Part shown: piece after piece, positions 34,865 through 46,708 of the stretch
How the letters are laid out: the number at the start of each line of letters is the position of its first letter
Numbering within the stretch: position 1 is the stretch's first letter
NCBI RefSeq assembly: GCF_032854445.1
Contig: NC_088296.1
Location: 22,931,853 to 22,995,852 of the forward strand
DNA length: 64,000 nucleotides
Reading direction: 5' to 3'
Source of the DNA: Liolophura sinensis
Taxonomy: Eukaryota > Mollusca > Polyplacophora > Chitonida > Chitonidae
The notes under the pieces: model-generated
The model's input: only the letters and a program-made list of their open reading frames with translations
The model's database searches: none
Told to the model about the DNA's origin: nothing
Program-made: the position numbers and the translations under genes

Positions 34865-35436
34865 CTTGTGATCACGAGGTGGCTCGTGTAAATTGTGTTA
34901 TGGGGTGGTTTTCCCCGGAAACCTGGGCTTACTAATATAAATGATGCCGTATGGCTTTTTTCTCTGAGAACCCGAGCTTGTGATCACGAGGTGACTCATG
35001 TAAATTGTGTTATGGGGTGGTTTTCCCAGAAAACCTGGGCTTACTAATATAAATGATGACGTATGGCTCTTTTCTCTGAGAACCCCAGCTTGTGATCACG
35101 AGGTGGCTCATGTAAATTGTGTTATGGGGTGGTTTTCCCAGGAAACCTGGGCTTACTAATATAAATGATGACGTATGGCTCTTTTCTCTGAGAACCCCAG
35201 CTTGTGATCACGAGGTGGCTCATGTAAATTGTGTTATGGGGTGGTTTTCCCCGGAAACCTGGGCTTACTAATATAAATGATGACGTATGGCTCTTTTCTC
35301 TGAGAACCCAAGCTTGTGATCTCGAGGTGGCCCATGTAAATTGTGTTATGGGGTGGTTTTCCCCGGAAACCTGGGCTTACTAATATAAATGATGACGTAT
35401 GACGTTTTTCTCTGAGCACCCGAGCTTGTGATCACG
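34865..35436 (+). repeat. 112-bp tandem satellite (five full copies plus part)
   Basis: The unit starts CTTGTGATCACGAGGTGGCT at 34865, 34977, 35089, 35201, 35313 and 35425, exactly 112 bp apart each time. Copies are nearly identical. The array replaces the remainder of the fibrinogen-like domain. Confidence 0.95.
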
Positions 35437-35495
35437 AGGTTGCATATGCAAATGATGTAAATGGTGATGTGCGGCGTTTTTCTGCTGGATTGGAG

Positions 35496-36350
35496 CTTGT
35501 GGTTAGGAGGTTTCTCATGTATGTTAGCATATGCAATGTTTTTGTCTGGGAGGCAGATTTGGTGGTTACGAAGCTTCTCATGTATTGCGGACGGTGTAAC
35601 CAAGAGGTTTCTCATGTATGTAAACATATGCAATGTTTTCGTCTGGGAGGCTGATTTGGTGGTTACGAAGCTTCTAATGTATTGCCGACGGTGTGACCAT
35701 GAGGTTTCTCATGTATGTAAGCATATGCAATGTTTCTGTCTGTGAGGCTGATTTGGTGGTTACGAAGCTTCTCATGTATTGCCGACGGTGTAACCATGAG
35801 GTTTCTCATGTATGTATGCATATGCAATGTTTTCGTCTGGGAGGCTGATTTGGTGGTTACGAAGCTTCTAATGTATTGCCGACGGTGTGACCATGAGGTT
35901 TCTCATGTATGTAAGCATATGCAATGTTTCTGTCAGTGAGGCTGATTTGGTGGTTACGAAGCTTCTCATGTATTGCCGACGGTGTGACCATGAGGTTTCT
36001 CATGTATGTAAGCATATGCAATGTTTTCGTCTGGGAGGCTGATTTGGTGGTTACGAAGCTTCTAATGTATTGCCGACGGTGTGACCATGAGGTTTCTCAT
36101 GTATGTAAGCATATGCAATGTTTCTGTCTATGAGGCTGATTTGGTGGTTACGAAGCTTCTCATGTATTGCCGACGGTATGACCATGAGGTTTCTCATGTA
36201 TGTAAGCATATGCAATGTTTTTGTTTGGGAGGCTGATTTGGTGGTCACACAGTTTCTCATGTATTGCCGAAGGTGTGGTCATGAAGTTTCTCATAGATGT
36301 AAGCATATGCAATGTGTTTGCCTGTGCGGACGACCTCGTGGTCACGATGT
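35496..36350 (+). repeat. 97-bp tandem satellite with alternating two-unit higher order
   Basis: The motif CATATGCAATG recurs at 35528, 35625, 35722, 35819, 35916, 36013, 36110, 36207 and 36304, always 97 bp apart. From the second copy on, units alternate between GTCTGGGAGGCTG with CTTCTAATG and a GTGAGGCTG/ATGAGGCTG type with CTTCTCATG, so the true repeating unit is a 194-bp dimer. The bridge at 35425-35500 contains parts of both satellites. Confidence 0.95.
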
Positions 36351-36974
36351 TTTACACCTGTTCGAAAATATACGAATTTTTTGTCTGGGAAGCAGGGCTT
36401 GCGATAAAGTTCACACGTGAATGGGACCATAGGGTGCTTTACCTGGAAGCACGTCTCATCGATATTTGATGATATTTTGTTTTCCTAGATATGCTCATAT
36501 TTCTTAATCTCGTTTTATTATTTTAATTGAATAGCACACACAATTTAATGGAACTCTTAAAAGCGACACTCCTAACAGGCATAGCATGAAGGTGGAAATG
36601 TACGTCTGCGGTTACGCATGTAAGACGCAAGCTGTGTTCTAGGCGACTTAATGAAATCAGTGTTCAGATCGTGCACCATTTGTACATAACAAAATATCTA
36701 TATCTGTTGTGCTTTGATTACAACAGTTCATATGGCCAACTTGATTATCTAATACAAGGCGATGAATACCCAGGCCCCTAGCCACGCGTGAAGCGAAATT
36801 CGACGCAGTCATAAAACAGATTTCCAGAGATTTTGGTTTCTCCATCCATATTTACTTACCAGAGAATTATACGTATTGCGTAGATGTACTATCTGCGCTT
36901 TCTGCTTCTTGTTTTTGTTTTTTCATTACATTATTTGTTAATAAATAGTGTTTGTTCGTTAACAGATAAACAAC

Positions 36975-37470
36975 AAATGAAAAATGTCAAACAGTACCCT
37001 GAAGCAAATCCGCGTAAAAACAACGTAAGAAAACAACGGACATAACAAATACGGTGTACAGCGGATCAGTCATGTCAACAGACTGAGCTATTTTCGTGAT
37101 GTTGTTTAGGCAGGTTAAAACACACCCGTAGAAAACAAGTGAAGCGAGGATGGACATTAGGAAAAATCGTGCTCTGAGCATCTCACCGATAGACATTGTT
37201 TCAGTCTGAAAGTCTTTTGTCAGTGTTTTCCTCAGGGGTAAATCCAGCCTCGAGTTTAAGATCTTCGTTTTGTGAAAAAGGGTAAAGCAGCGCAAAACAC
37301 GTGCAGATGATAATGGTCGAAACAGTAACGGTGATGAATAAGCCCGGAATATCGTCCACAAAAAACAGTTCAAAGAGTGTGCCATAGTATATTTTACCAA
37401 AACCGAATGCTGCAAAGTAGCAAGGAATCAACTTGCCACTACATAATATACAAAACACTTCACAATGACA
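36975..37470 (-). pseudogene. Inverted fragment of the MFS transporter gene (third exon), frameshifted
   Basis: On the minus strand this matches the start of the transporter's last exon (58403-58875). One frame reads FGFGKIYYGTLFELFFVDDI and LLYPFSQNEDLKLEAGFTPE. A one-base insertion at the TDKRLSD/TDNEFQ junction shifts it. The second frame then reads DFQTETMSIGEMLRARFFLM and CLNNITKIAQSVDMTDPLYT. Similarity starts inside the exon and stops at the equivalent of about 58875. No intron or flanking exon is included, so it is a broken duplicate, not a working gene. Confidence 0.85.
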
Positions 37471-37659
37471 TAATTATTATACAGCTGAGTGCGTCGGACG
37501 ACTTAAACCTCGCGCAAAAAATAACGATAAAAGATACACATACAGATTCAGTTGGTCTGGAGGAAGTTCTTCTGATCTCCTTGTCGTAGGCGGGCAACGC
37601 ATTCTGTACCCAGCGCTTGTATATTCCTTAGTCAATTTTGATTTCCACTTTAGTATTTT

Positions 37660-37920
37660 TGTGGAAGTTGGGAATCAGCAAATAGTTAAATTTATACCCC
37701 CGTCTACGTCGGTGTTTTCAAAAACGCGGGGAGCAAACGATAAGCACAACAGCGCCCTACGCCGAATGCTTTTAGCATAAAAAGATGCCCCTTTTTGCTA
37801 CAGTACGGTATGGAAAATATACTGGTCTCATGGATCCAATATCGCCCCAAGTACAGGACGGTCACCTGGTACGAGCATACTGATTTCATTGGACCATATT
37901 TAGATTTAGAACTGTGAACC
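37660..37920 (+). repeat. Copy A of a diverged repeat (partner 40005-40255)
   Basis: Shares AATCAGCAAATA, TTGCTACAGTAC plus ATATG, and ATCGC plus CC plus TGATTTCATTGGACC-type blocks in order with 40005-40255. Non-coding. Confidence 0.55.
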
Positions 37921-38187
37921 AGATTTGCTGTACGATTTGAATACTGGTTCGATTCATTCACCTGGATCATTTTTTTTCGTCTTTCCAACAATAGTGAAGA
38001 ATGTTGACTGCTTCTCTTCGGATGAATCCTTCCTAAGTTTGTACTTTCTGTACTGTCTTAGGTCTTTGGTGGTTTTGTGTGGAATATTGTTTTGACATGA
38101 TTGACAGAAACGTCTATATTCTTGGATTGTTGGTATACGAATATCTGATTTGACTCTCAGCTATTCTAAATATATATGTGTCTTTAT

Positions 38188-38408
38188 TATTTTTTATTTG
38201 ATTGATGTTTACACCACACTAAAAAATATTTCACAAATACGACGGCGATCAGCATTATGGTGTGAGGAATCCGGACAGAGCACAAGGGGAACCCATGACC
38301 ATCCGCAGGTTGCTGCAAGATCTTCTCAAGAAAGTCAGAATGAGTTGGACTTGAACTCACAGTCAGCACATTGGTGAGAGGCTGCTGGGTCATTGTGCCG
38401 CATTGAGG
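38188..38408 (-). repeat. tRNA-SINE, nearly complete, diverged
   Basis: Minus-orientation: TTTTATTTGATTGATGTTTA, ATACGACGGCGATCAGCATT, GGACTTGAACTCACAG (box B), ending in GGGTCATTGTGCCGC. Most of box A lost. Confidence 0.85.
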
Positions 38409-38542
38409 CGGAAATCCCCCTTGATGTACCATTTACTTCATGTACGCTTACATGTATATTGCTCAAGAATATTTCACTATGGCAGTCAAGTTTATGGAGG
38501 CAGATAATTCCACAGAAAAACGGCCGGAAGTTTATAGTGTGT

Positions 38543-38893
38543 GGAGTGAGTGAGTGAGTGCTTAGGGTTTAACGTCGTACTCAACAATTTTTCAGTCATA
38601 GGCCTATGACGACGTCATGTAATGTGCCTCCTTGCTGCAGGACGGATTTCCACCGCTCTTTTATTTAGTGCTGCTTCACTGAGACGACTTACCGAAGGCA
38701 AGTAAGCCGCCCCACCCGATCCATTATACTGATACGGGTCAACCAGTCGTTGCACTATCCCCTTCATGCTGAACGCCAAGCGAGGAAGTTACAACTTCCT
38801 CTTTTAAAGTCTTAGGTGTGACTCGATCAAGGATTGATCCTGGATCTACCGGTCCCGAAGCGGACGCTCTACCAACTGTGCTATCCGGGCCCG
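38543..38893 (-). repeat. Second tRNA-derived SINE family, full length
   Basis: Read on the minus strand it begins at 38893 with a tRNA-like head: box A TAGCACAGTTGGTAGAGCG (38865-38883), then a GGATCAATCC box B-like site near 38831-38840. The body (GACGGATTTCCACCGCTCTT on the plus strand) is followed by AGGGTTTAACGTCGTACTCA and a (GAGT)n tail. It is unrelated in body to the main SINE. A headless copy lies at 62239-62490 and a remnant at 46264-46432. Confidence 0.8.
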
Positions 38894-39596
38894 TAAATAG
38901 CGTGTGGAGAAAGGCCGAGTAACTGTACATTGACGGAATATCCAGTAACGGGGACATTCTCTCACCCAAAAAGTTGCATTTGTGTGACAAAATAAACGAC
39001 TTTTGTGTTTAGCGTTCGGGCGGAGGGGGGGCAGGTTTATAAAATAGCAGATAGCACAGGTGCTATGTTTTAGTTCTGATTCTTTATGTATGGCGACATG
39101 GTCAAAATACGCTTGACTAGATAAACCAGATCTGCCAGACGAATTTAGAAACGCATGGCTGCTGTACTTTCCTTAGGGAGAAATTATGGTTTCTGAAAAC
39201 AGTGACGCCACAACAAGCGTTAAGGGATTATTACCTGTTGAAGGTTGGTTAAGAAAGGAAACCTGATCTGTCTTAGCGATTTAAACGCAATATCCTAATC
39301 CATGGGAAACGGTAACTGGCGATGTTGTTAGTGACCTCGACTTGACTCAAGTGTTAGAACATGCTGGGCGCGGAATCAAACCTGGGCAGTGAACCTGTAC
39401 ACTCACCCACTCTTACTGGTCGTTGGCCGATGGTGAAAACATGCGCTCGGAGACAGTTGTTTAACCGGTAATTGAAGAGCGCTGATCTTCCTCCGAAATG
39501 GCAAGTTTCGAGCCCAATACGGATTTTCAAGACAACATGGACGAGTACTATAAGACTCAACAAAGTAGAAACAGAGGGTTTCCATGTTTCAGTTGA

Positions 39597-39842
39597 TTAG
39601 CGCCCTAGCGCAGCGTGATGACCCATGAGCCTCTCACCATGGCTGTGAGTTCAAGTCAAGCTCATGGTGGCTTCCTGTCCGGCCGTATGTGGGAAAGTCT
39701 GGAAACAACCTGCGGATGGTCGAGGAATTTCCCTGGACTGTGCCGGGTTTCCTCCCACCATAATGCTGACCGCCGTCGTATAAGTGAAATATTCTTGAGT
39801 GCGGCATGAAAACACCTATCAAATAAAATAAAATAAAATAAA
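39597..39842 (+). repeat. tRNA-SINE, nearly full length
   Basis: Plus-orientation: head fragment TTAGCGCCCTAGCGCAGCGT, box B GTGAGTTCAAGTCAAG, full body and tail ending (AAAAT)n. Confidence 0.9.
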
Positions 39843-40004
39843 TATGGTCCAAGGACTTTCACCTCCGGTACAATTAACGACCATGGCTGCACATACAGAT
39901 CTAGCTGAAGACGAATGAAAGACGTTTTTTTTGTTCCCCCTCTTCTGGCCGGGCGATGCAGTCTATACACAGCGATTAAATATCCCTATGTTGCTTTTGA
40001 TGTG

Positions 40005-40255
40005 TACAACTGTATTTTCCAGAATTTAGAAATCAGCAAATACTGAATATACTTTTCAGTCAACATTTCTGCCTGGCAATGATTGCAGAAACGCAGCGCG
40101 GAAACGATACACATCGCAGCGCTCCCAAGCGCTGCAGCATACAAAGTTACCTCGCTTAATTGCTACAGTACAATATGAAAATAATATGGCTCTCCGGGAT
40201 TCTATATCGCTCCATGCACGATATGACTGAATTCACTGGACCTCGTTTATAGCTA
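40005..40255 (+). repeat. Copy B of the 37660-37920 repeat
   Basis: See partner for shared blocks. This copy has an internal GCAGCGCTCCCAAGCGCTGC stretch (a near-palindrome) not present in copy A. Confidence 0.5.
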
Positions 40256-40623
40256 TATAATAAAACATACTATCGGACGCTATCGGTGAGATTTTGCAGT
40301 AGGCAAAACAAACTTTAGTGATCACAATCAATAGATTTGGTATCAAGCAACAAATTACAATTATACTTTATGACATGGACGTTACTTACTCAGTTGTGTT
40401 GATTGTGATCCACTGAAACCGTTATACGAAGATACTGGAATGATCATTCTCACTTGACGCTTGTGTGAACGGTACTAACTATTTGCGTATTCGTGTTATA
40501 ACTATTCAATTAAATAAAACGACAAAAGGAAACATTTATTCAATTCAAACTAATAGATTCGAATTTTTCAAATCTTTGGTTTGCCCCGGCCAGGGTTTTA
40601 TCCCGAGTCTCACGAATTCGAGG

Positions 40624-40812
40624 GGGGCGAAATGGTTAGCACGCTAGTGTAGCGCTATGCCTAAGGAGTCTCTCACCAATGCAGTCGCTGTGAGTTTAAA
40701 TCCAGCTGACAGTAGCTTCCTCTCCGGACGTGCGTGGAGATGTCGGGCAGCAAACTGTGGATGGTCATGGGTTTCCCGGGGACTTGCCCGTTTCCTCCCA
40801 CCATAATACTGT
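40624..40812 (+). repeat. tRNA-SINE, 3' truncated
   Basis: Plus-orientation: head AATGGTTAGCACGCTAGTGT, box B TGTGAGTTTAAATCCAGC, body to TTTCCTCCCACCATAATACT; the tail is missing. Most truncated copies here lose the head instead. Confidence 0.85.
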
Positions 40813-42814
40813 ACACAGTATTTAGTGTTGGAGTTTCTTGTTTGTGCGCGCGAGTACACACTCTACTAAAATATCCATTTCTTCACTATGTCGAAAACAA
40901 AAGTAGATTATCTCGGTTTCATGCCAAATTCTCTAACATTATCCGCATGCATGATATGAACGCCTACCACAAAATTTGAGCATAACGTTGCTTATTTATC
41001 AACCCAAAAAATTCAAAAATTCTGAAAGATGTTCTTACCGATACTTTGTTCATGGGTATTTCCACTGGCACTTGTTTAGTGCCCATTGTTTAGCGTCCAT
41101 CGTTTAGTGTTTTTACCATATTATAGCATATAGAAACTGGGCAATAGGAAATTTCAGATTGCCCATAAGACTTCTCGTCATGAAGGTGTTACGGATGTTC
41201 ACATATGTTTTATACTGATGACGAATCCATCATTAATGACCATCCTTCGGAACGCGCCGAAGTGCCTTTCCGAATTAATTCGCTGCTTTCATTTTAATTT
41301 TATGTGTATAAATGTTCCTTTTGTCTTCATTAGAGTGTAAACCGTGACGTCAAGGATCAGTACAGTCTGACAGTCAATTAAATATGACAGTGAGACTGTC
41401 AGGTGCTTTGATGTCTCACTTACACAATAAAAAATCTGACAAAAAGCAATAGCATGTTTATTTATACACGGGAGGCTACTTAATTCTGTTTTTCTTTAAC
41501 CGAGTTACCGAGCTGTGTTTAAGACAATGGATTTTGTGCAATGATCTTTTAATTTGAAGAAATTTCACATTCCTCTCTCAAAAGATATGATGTTATTACA
41601 AGAAATTATACATTAATGTTGCATTTCACACCGTATTCATTATGCAGCAATGAATGCAAACGTATTTAGAGCTATACTTTGTGAATTGTAACCATGAGGA
41701 TATACACATACCCGTGACATCTGAAGATTGCCGATCTTCACAAGATGTATCTAAAGAAACGAATCGAATGGATTACGAGAGTAAGCCACACTTTCAACAA
41801 AATTTAAAACTACCCTGGCTACACCCCCTGTACAGGTGTTAACCTAACAATGACAAAGCAGAGGTAACTTTCCTTCATTTGATAATGCCTGTAATTATAA
41901 TAATACCATCAAGCTACTTTAACAAGAAGAAAGTTTGTGCAAAGAAAGCGCTGCAAGCAGTACAACAGCATGCTGAAGACATGACACAAATAGTTGAGTT
42001 ATTGGCTCCATTTACCTGCAAGGAGTCTAAATGGGTGGGCGTCACTAAACTTCAAGAAATAAAGATATGAAAGGCCTTATGTTCAGATTCAAGAACGAGA
42101 TAACAATTAACTGTCTATACTCTCTACTTCATCTAGAAATAATATTCACTTTATAATAGGTAAATTGTCGTATTTTAAGTGTTTGAAATTTGGTCATTCT
42201 GGAGTGTTGAACATACAATTTGGCACTGTACCAATAGACTCTTTTCCAGTGCATTTAAGATGTGCAACTTTTCACCCTAATCCTAAAGCTTAAAACAATT
42301 TTATATATTACTAGTATCTCATGCGTTATGCTAGAATGCATATCTATGTAGATATATCCATAAAATCATCTGGATCAAGAATGGAATTGAAAACAGGGAA
42401 ACATATGACCAAGCACAGAAACAAACGACAAAAGCTGATCCAGCTGAGCCAAGTCAAAATTAAAAAAAAAAAAACACTATTATGTAATATTAAACTTAAT
42501 TAATTGTCTTCACCGTAGTTTTGTTACAAGAAAACCATCTTCAAAAACATTTTAAATATAACAACCCAACAATACATATTGAAAGAAATAAAATTTCAAG
42601 TTTTGTTAAATATAATAATGACTTAAATCGTTCCATAAGCCTCACAAAAAGAAAAATAGAAACAAACAATGCAATTCTAGTTTTTTTTTTCTCTGCCAAC
42701 ACACATTTTTGATAGTATTAATACACCATTGTTCTTATTTTTACTAGGGTTATATGGTTAAGTGTGTGCATTTATACAGGTACTTCATGAATGTATGACA
42801 AAATCGCTTTATCC
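40813..42814. other. Intergenic sequence without recognised feature
   Basis: Strongly AT-rich, with short chance frames lacking motifs (41654-41842, 42321-42503, 42521-42712). Confidence 0.4.
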
Positions 42815-42828
42815 CAAAATGGCTCTGA

Positions 42829-43092
42829 GCCTCCGTGACTCATTTGGTTAGCGCGCTAGCGCAGCGTAATAACCCAGGAGACTCTCACCAATGCGGTCGT
42901 TGTTAGTTCAAGTCCAGCTCATGCTGGCTTCCTCTCCGGCCGTACGTGGGAAGGTCTGTCAGCAACCTTCGAATGATCGTGGGTTTCCCCCGGGCTCTGC
43001 CCGGTTTCCACCCACCATAATGCTGGCCGCCGTCGTATAAGTGAAATATTCTTGAGTACGGCGTAAAACACCAATCAAATAAATAAATAAAT
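42829..43092 (+). repeat. tRNA-SINE, full length, with clean target-site duplication
   Basis: The best-preserved copy: GCCTCCGTGACTCATTTGG head, box A TTAGCGCGCTAGCGCAGCG, box B, body, CACCAATCAAAT and (AAAT)n tail. It is flanked by identical 14-bp direct repeats CAAAATGGCTCTGA at 42815-42828 and 43093-43106. This indicates insertion through target-primed reverse transcription and relative youth. Confidence 0.95.
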
Positions 43093-43609
43093 CAAAATGG
43101 CTCTGATATTCAGCGACATTAGGCCATAGCATAAAACAGTATAGTCTATTTGTTTGAGATCAGTTTAAACAAATTTACTTCTGCTAGATGACTGCATTAT
43201 TAATGGAACATTTCAGCTGGCCATTTTATTATAATACATTATGTCTTTCATGCTTTTTTTAACTATCCTTCACAAAACCTAAAAAACAGCCAAAGAACAG
43301 ATATACATGTACCTTATTTAGTCAAATAGTATCTGCTCCCCAGCACTAATCTACCGGGTGGCATATAAACATAACCTGGGGCATCCGCTATACATTTTAA
43401 GCTTCATTTTAGAACTGTGCAATGGATCGCTCTCTTCCTCTTCGTTTACCGAGTGGCACAGATGGCCTAGAGTAGCGTTAATCCTGCATGTAAATGTGGA
43501 AAACGAGACAAATGTACAGTGTGTTAGTGTATATCTCTTCTAAGAGGTAACACAGTAAACAAATGTCTTGTTCATCTTGTTATGTATGACTATTTAACGT
43601 TTTCATGTA

Positions 43610-44580
43610 CTGTTAGTCTGCGGACCTTTGTGAAAGCATAACAGGTCCTGTTATATGTGTACAGCGCGGACCGGATCAAAAGCACCTTGTTCAATGCTTC
43701 GTTTATTTCATTGGCTGTTAATTCTGTGTTTAAGAATAGTTGAATCCACCTGGAACGTATATAAGCCGTGTTTTCTGTGCAGAGAGGAGGTATTTTTGCT
43801 GCACCCACTGGGAGCCAGGAGAGTGTGCGACGCTCTCGTATCGAGTCCATTATATTGATATGAGCTGGTGGTGCCAGTTTCGTTTGGGAGGACAGATTTC
43901 TATGCCGGCACCGTTTGTGTACCACAGTTGTACTGATGTCTGGTTTAAGTGAATTTCTGCGGAAGTCACGTTTATTGGTGTTCGGATCTTTGTTATGATT
44001 ATACAGTGTTGACTGTGTAATTTGTTTAACACGCTGACCTCACCTGACCGACAAGGTCGTCACGGACTCTAAACTGAAGTTTTCAGTTTTGCAAAGGACG
44101 TTCGTTCTGCCACAAGGTGACATTACTCTACGTCTCTGAACGGCTCGTTTGTGAGTTTCTGCGGGAGCTGTGACTGTTCTAAAGTGGATTATACCTCCAT
44201 GCCTGGATTTACCCTGTGTTGTGCTCTGCGGGTGTGACGTCATTTAAGGGCTTGACTGTTCCAGTTCTGTGTAACCTGTGTACTGTGTTCGCGTTCGCTA
44301 ACCTAGCGAAGTACCTGACTGGGACAATTTGTGACTTGTGTGAATTGCGTGTTTATCCCATGGTCTTTAAGTTGGATTTCCTGGAATACGTTCCTTGGGA
44401 TGCAAAGGTGAACTGGAAATTTTTAAAGACCACTAATACTGATGTGTATGTTTTTTTTTATGTTGTTGTTGTTGAACTGTGTGTAAAACTGTACGTCTCA
44501 TTTTATATATAAAGCATTGTTTACGTTGTAATATTGAGTCACTGAGTCTGTTTTCTGTTGCTGTTTTCAATACCGTAACA
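43610..44580 (+). mobile_element. Possible solo LTR or similar element (uncertain)
   Basis: About 970 bp of T/G-rich sequence starting TGTTAGTC and ending CCGTAACA, so the ends form TGTTA/TAACA. A TATATAA box lies at 43758-43764 and an ATATAAAGC motif near 44505. This resembles an LTR (promoter, then poly(A) region), but no 5-bp target duplication is visible and no internal retroelement genes flank it. Chance frames inside have no motif. Confidence 0.25.
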
Positions 44581-44639
44581 ATCTCCCTGACAGTGATCAG
44601 CCTTTTCATCTTTGCTTTGTTTTCATGTTATTATGTATA

Positions 44640-44916
44640 TGTGTTAAATATGATGACAACACAGCATTTTAGGTAATACTAGACCAGTGACGTCTGGCAT
44701 ACTACGTCTGACATCCGTGCAATTTCTTATTCTTACCAAAAACTGCATAAGTAAAGGAGCTAGGGGACATGTAAGCTGTTACTTCTAAAATACTCACGTG
44801 AACAGTTAGAATAAAACCCTGAGGTAAACTGACCGAATTTCACCTTTAACATGTGACCATTTGTCAACTATCATACTATCGTCACTGTTCTGGTTTTACT
44901 CTCGATTCCGTAGTCT
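44640..44916 (+). repeat. Copy B of the 27228-27508 repeat
   Basis: Same ordered blocks as its partner, more diverged in the middle. Confidence 0.6.
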
Positions 44917-45159
44917 TTTAAATTACGAAAGACATAACCAAAAAAAAAGACAAAAAAACAAAAAAAATAGCATGAACACAAAGCAATAAAAAATTAACAT
45001 TAAAGTTTCTGCAACTTTAGTAATTTGTTCGTTGTATCATAATTCATAAAACATTAGTATCGCAAAAAATTTCCACAATGGTTACAGTTTCCGCCTCGAA
45101 GTCGACAGACCCGGGATCAAACGTGGATCTTACGAAGGATTATCAAAATAGCCTTATGA

Positions 45160-46262
45160 AGTTTGGCGGTGTGATACTGTGGGATAGGTGTCGTGTGTGT
45201 ACTTTGGCGGTGTGATACTGTGGGATAGGTGTCGTGTGTGTACTTTGGCGGTGTGATACTGTGGGATAGGTGTCGTGTGTGTACTTTGGCGGTGTGATAC
45301 TGTGGGATAGGTGCCGTGTGTGTACTTTGGCGGTGTGATACTGTGGGATAGGTGTCGTGTGTGTACTTTGGCAGTGTGATACTGTGTGATAGGTGTCGTG
45401 TGTGTACTTTGGCGGTGTGATACTGTGGGATAGGTGTCGTGTGTGTACTTTGGCAGTGTGATTCTGGGGGATAGATGTGGTTATAGTTTGGTGGTGTGAT
45501 ACTGTGGGATAGGTGTCGTGTGTGTACTTTGGCGGTGTGATACTGTGGGATAGGTGTCGTGTGTGTACTTTGGCAGTGTGATTCTGGGGGATAGATGTGG
45601 TTATAGTTTGGTGGTGTGATTATGGGGATATATGTGGTTATAGTTTGGTGGTCTGATTCTGGGGGATAGATGTGGTTATAGTTTGGTGGTGTGATTATGG
45701 GGATATATGTGGTTATAGTTTGATGGTGTGATTCTGGGGGACAGATTCGTTTGGTGGTGTGATTTTGGGGGATAGATGTGGTTATAGTTTGGTGGTGTGA
45801 TTGTCGGGGATAGATGTGGTTATAGTCTGGTCGTGTGATTCTGCTGGACAAATGTGGTGTGTGTGGTTTGTTGGGGTGATTCTGCGGGGCAGATATGGTG
45901 TGTGCAGTTTGGCGGTGTGATTTTGCCGGATAAATATGGCGGGTGTAATTTCTTGGTGTAAATCTGCTGGACAGTAATGGTGTGTGAAGTTTGAAGGAGT
46001 GATTTTGATGGAAAGTTGTGCTGTGTGTAGTTTTTTGGTGTGATTCTGCAAGATATTTGTGATGTGTGTAGTTTGGCAGAGTGATTCTGCTGGACAGCTG
46101 TGGTAGTTAGTGTAGTTTTATGTGTAGTTTGGTGGCGTGATCCTGCTGGATAGGTGTGGTGTGTATTGTTTGGTGGAGTGATCGTGTGGGATTGGTGTGG
46201 TGTGTGTAGTTTGACGGAATGATCGTGGGGGATAGGTGTGGTGTGTATAGTTTGGCGGAGTG
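45160..46262 (+). repeat. 41-bp tandem array with shorter variants
   Basis: The unit TTTGGCGGTGTGATACTGTG... repeats every 41 bp from 45162 to about 45600. It then becomes a shorter variant (GTGTGATTATGGGGATATAT) and drifts into degenerate copies to about 46260. It produces long minus-strand open frames of Thr/His/Pro-rich repeats that are not genes. Confidence 0.9.
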
Positions 46263-46263
46263 A

Positions 46264-46432
46264 TCTTACGGGTTGATGTACTCTATACTGACAACGGGTC
46301 ACCCTGTCACCTGTCTTTTCTCTAAGCCTCCTGGTGCTGAGCGACAAACGAGGCAAGAGCCATTATTAAAGCCTTTGGATCGACCTGATCCAAGTTTAAC
46401 CTCGGAATTTCCCGACCTTCTGGAGGCTGATT
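46264..46432 (-). repeat. Remnant resembling the second SINE family
   Basis: Blocks TACTGACAACGGGTCA, GTGCTGAGCGACAAACGAGG and TGGATCGACCTGATCC echo the middle of the 38543-38893 element. Weak, ordered similarity. Confidence 0.4.
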
Positions 46433-46708
46433 GGTGGAGTGATTCTATGGGATAGGTGTGATGGGCAGTTCGATATCTTCATTTCTTTTCTTTTCATTCT
46501 CGGAAAAGCAGTGGTTGTTGATATTGTGCTTTTAAATCCACTGGTAACTACATAGTTGAAATTTATGTATATTTTACTAAAGTATGGAGAAGTTCAGCGT
46601 AGATCATAGATTACGCACTTAGAATTTTTTAACACTGTGCCATGTTAACGTATATAGCATGTAGGAAGAAATGAACATATCACAAACAAATATAGGCCAA
46701 CATACAAG

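Noticed and set aside
35461-36469. Plus-strand frames with repeated LIWWLRSFSCIADG
   Set aside because: Frames through the 97-bp satellite; each reads only two units before shifting.
43590-43925. 111-codon minus-strand frame
   Set aside because: Lies across the TATA-containing LTR-like tract in the opposite strand; no motif.
45117-46356. Long minus-strand open frames rich in Thr/His/Pro
   Set aside because: They are the 41-bp array read in rotating frames, with no start context, promoter or conserved domain.
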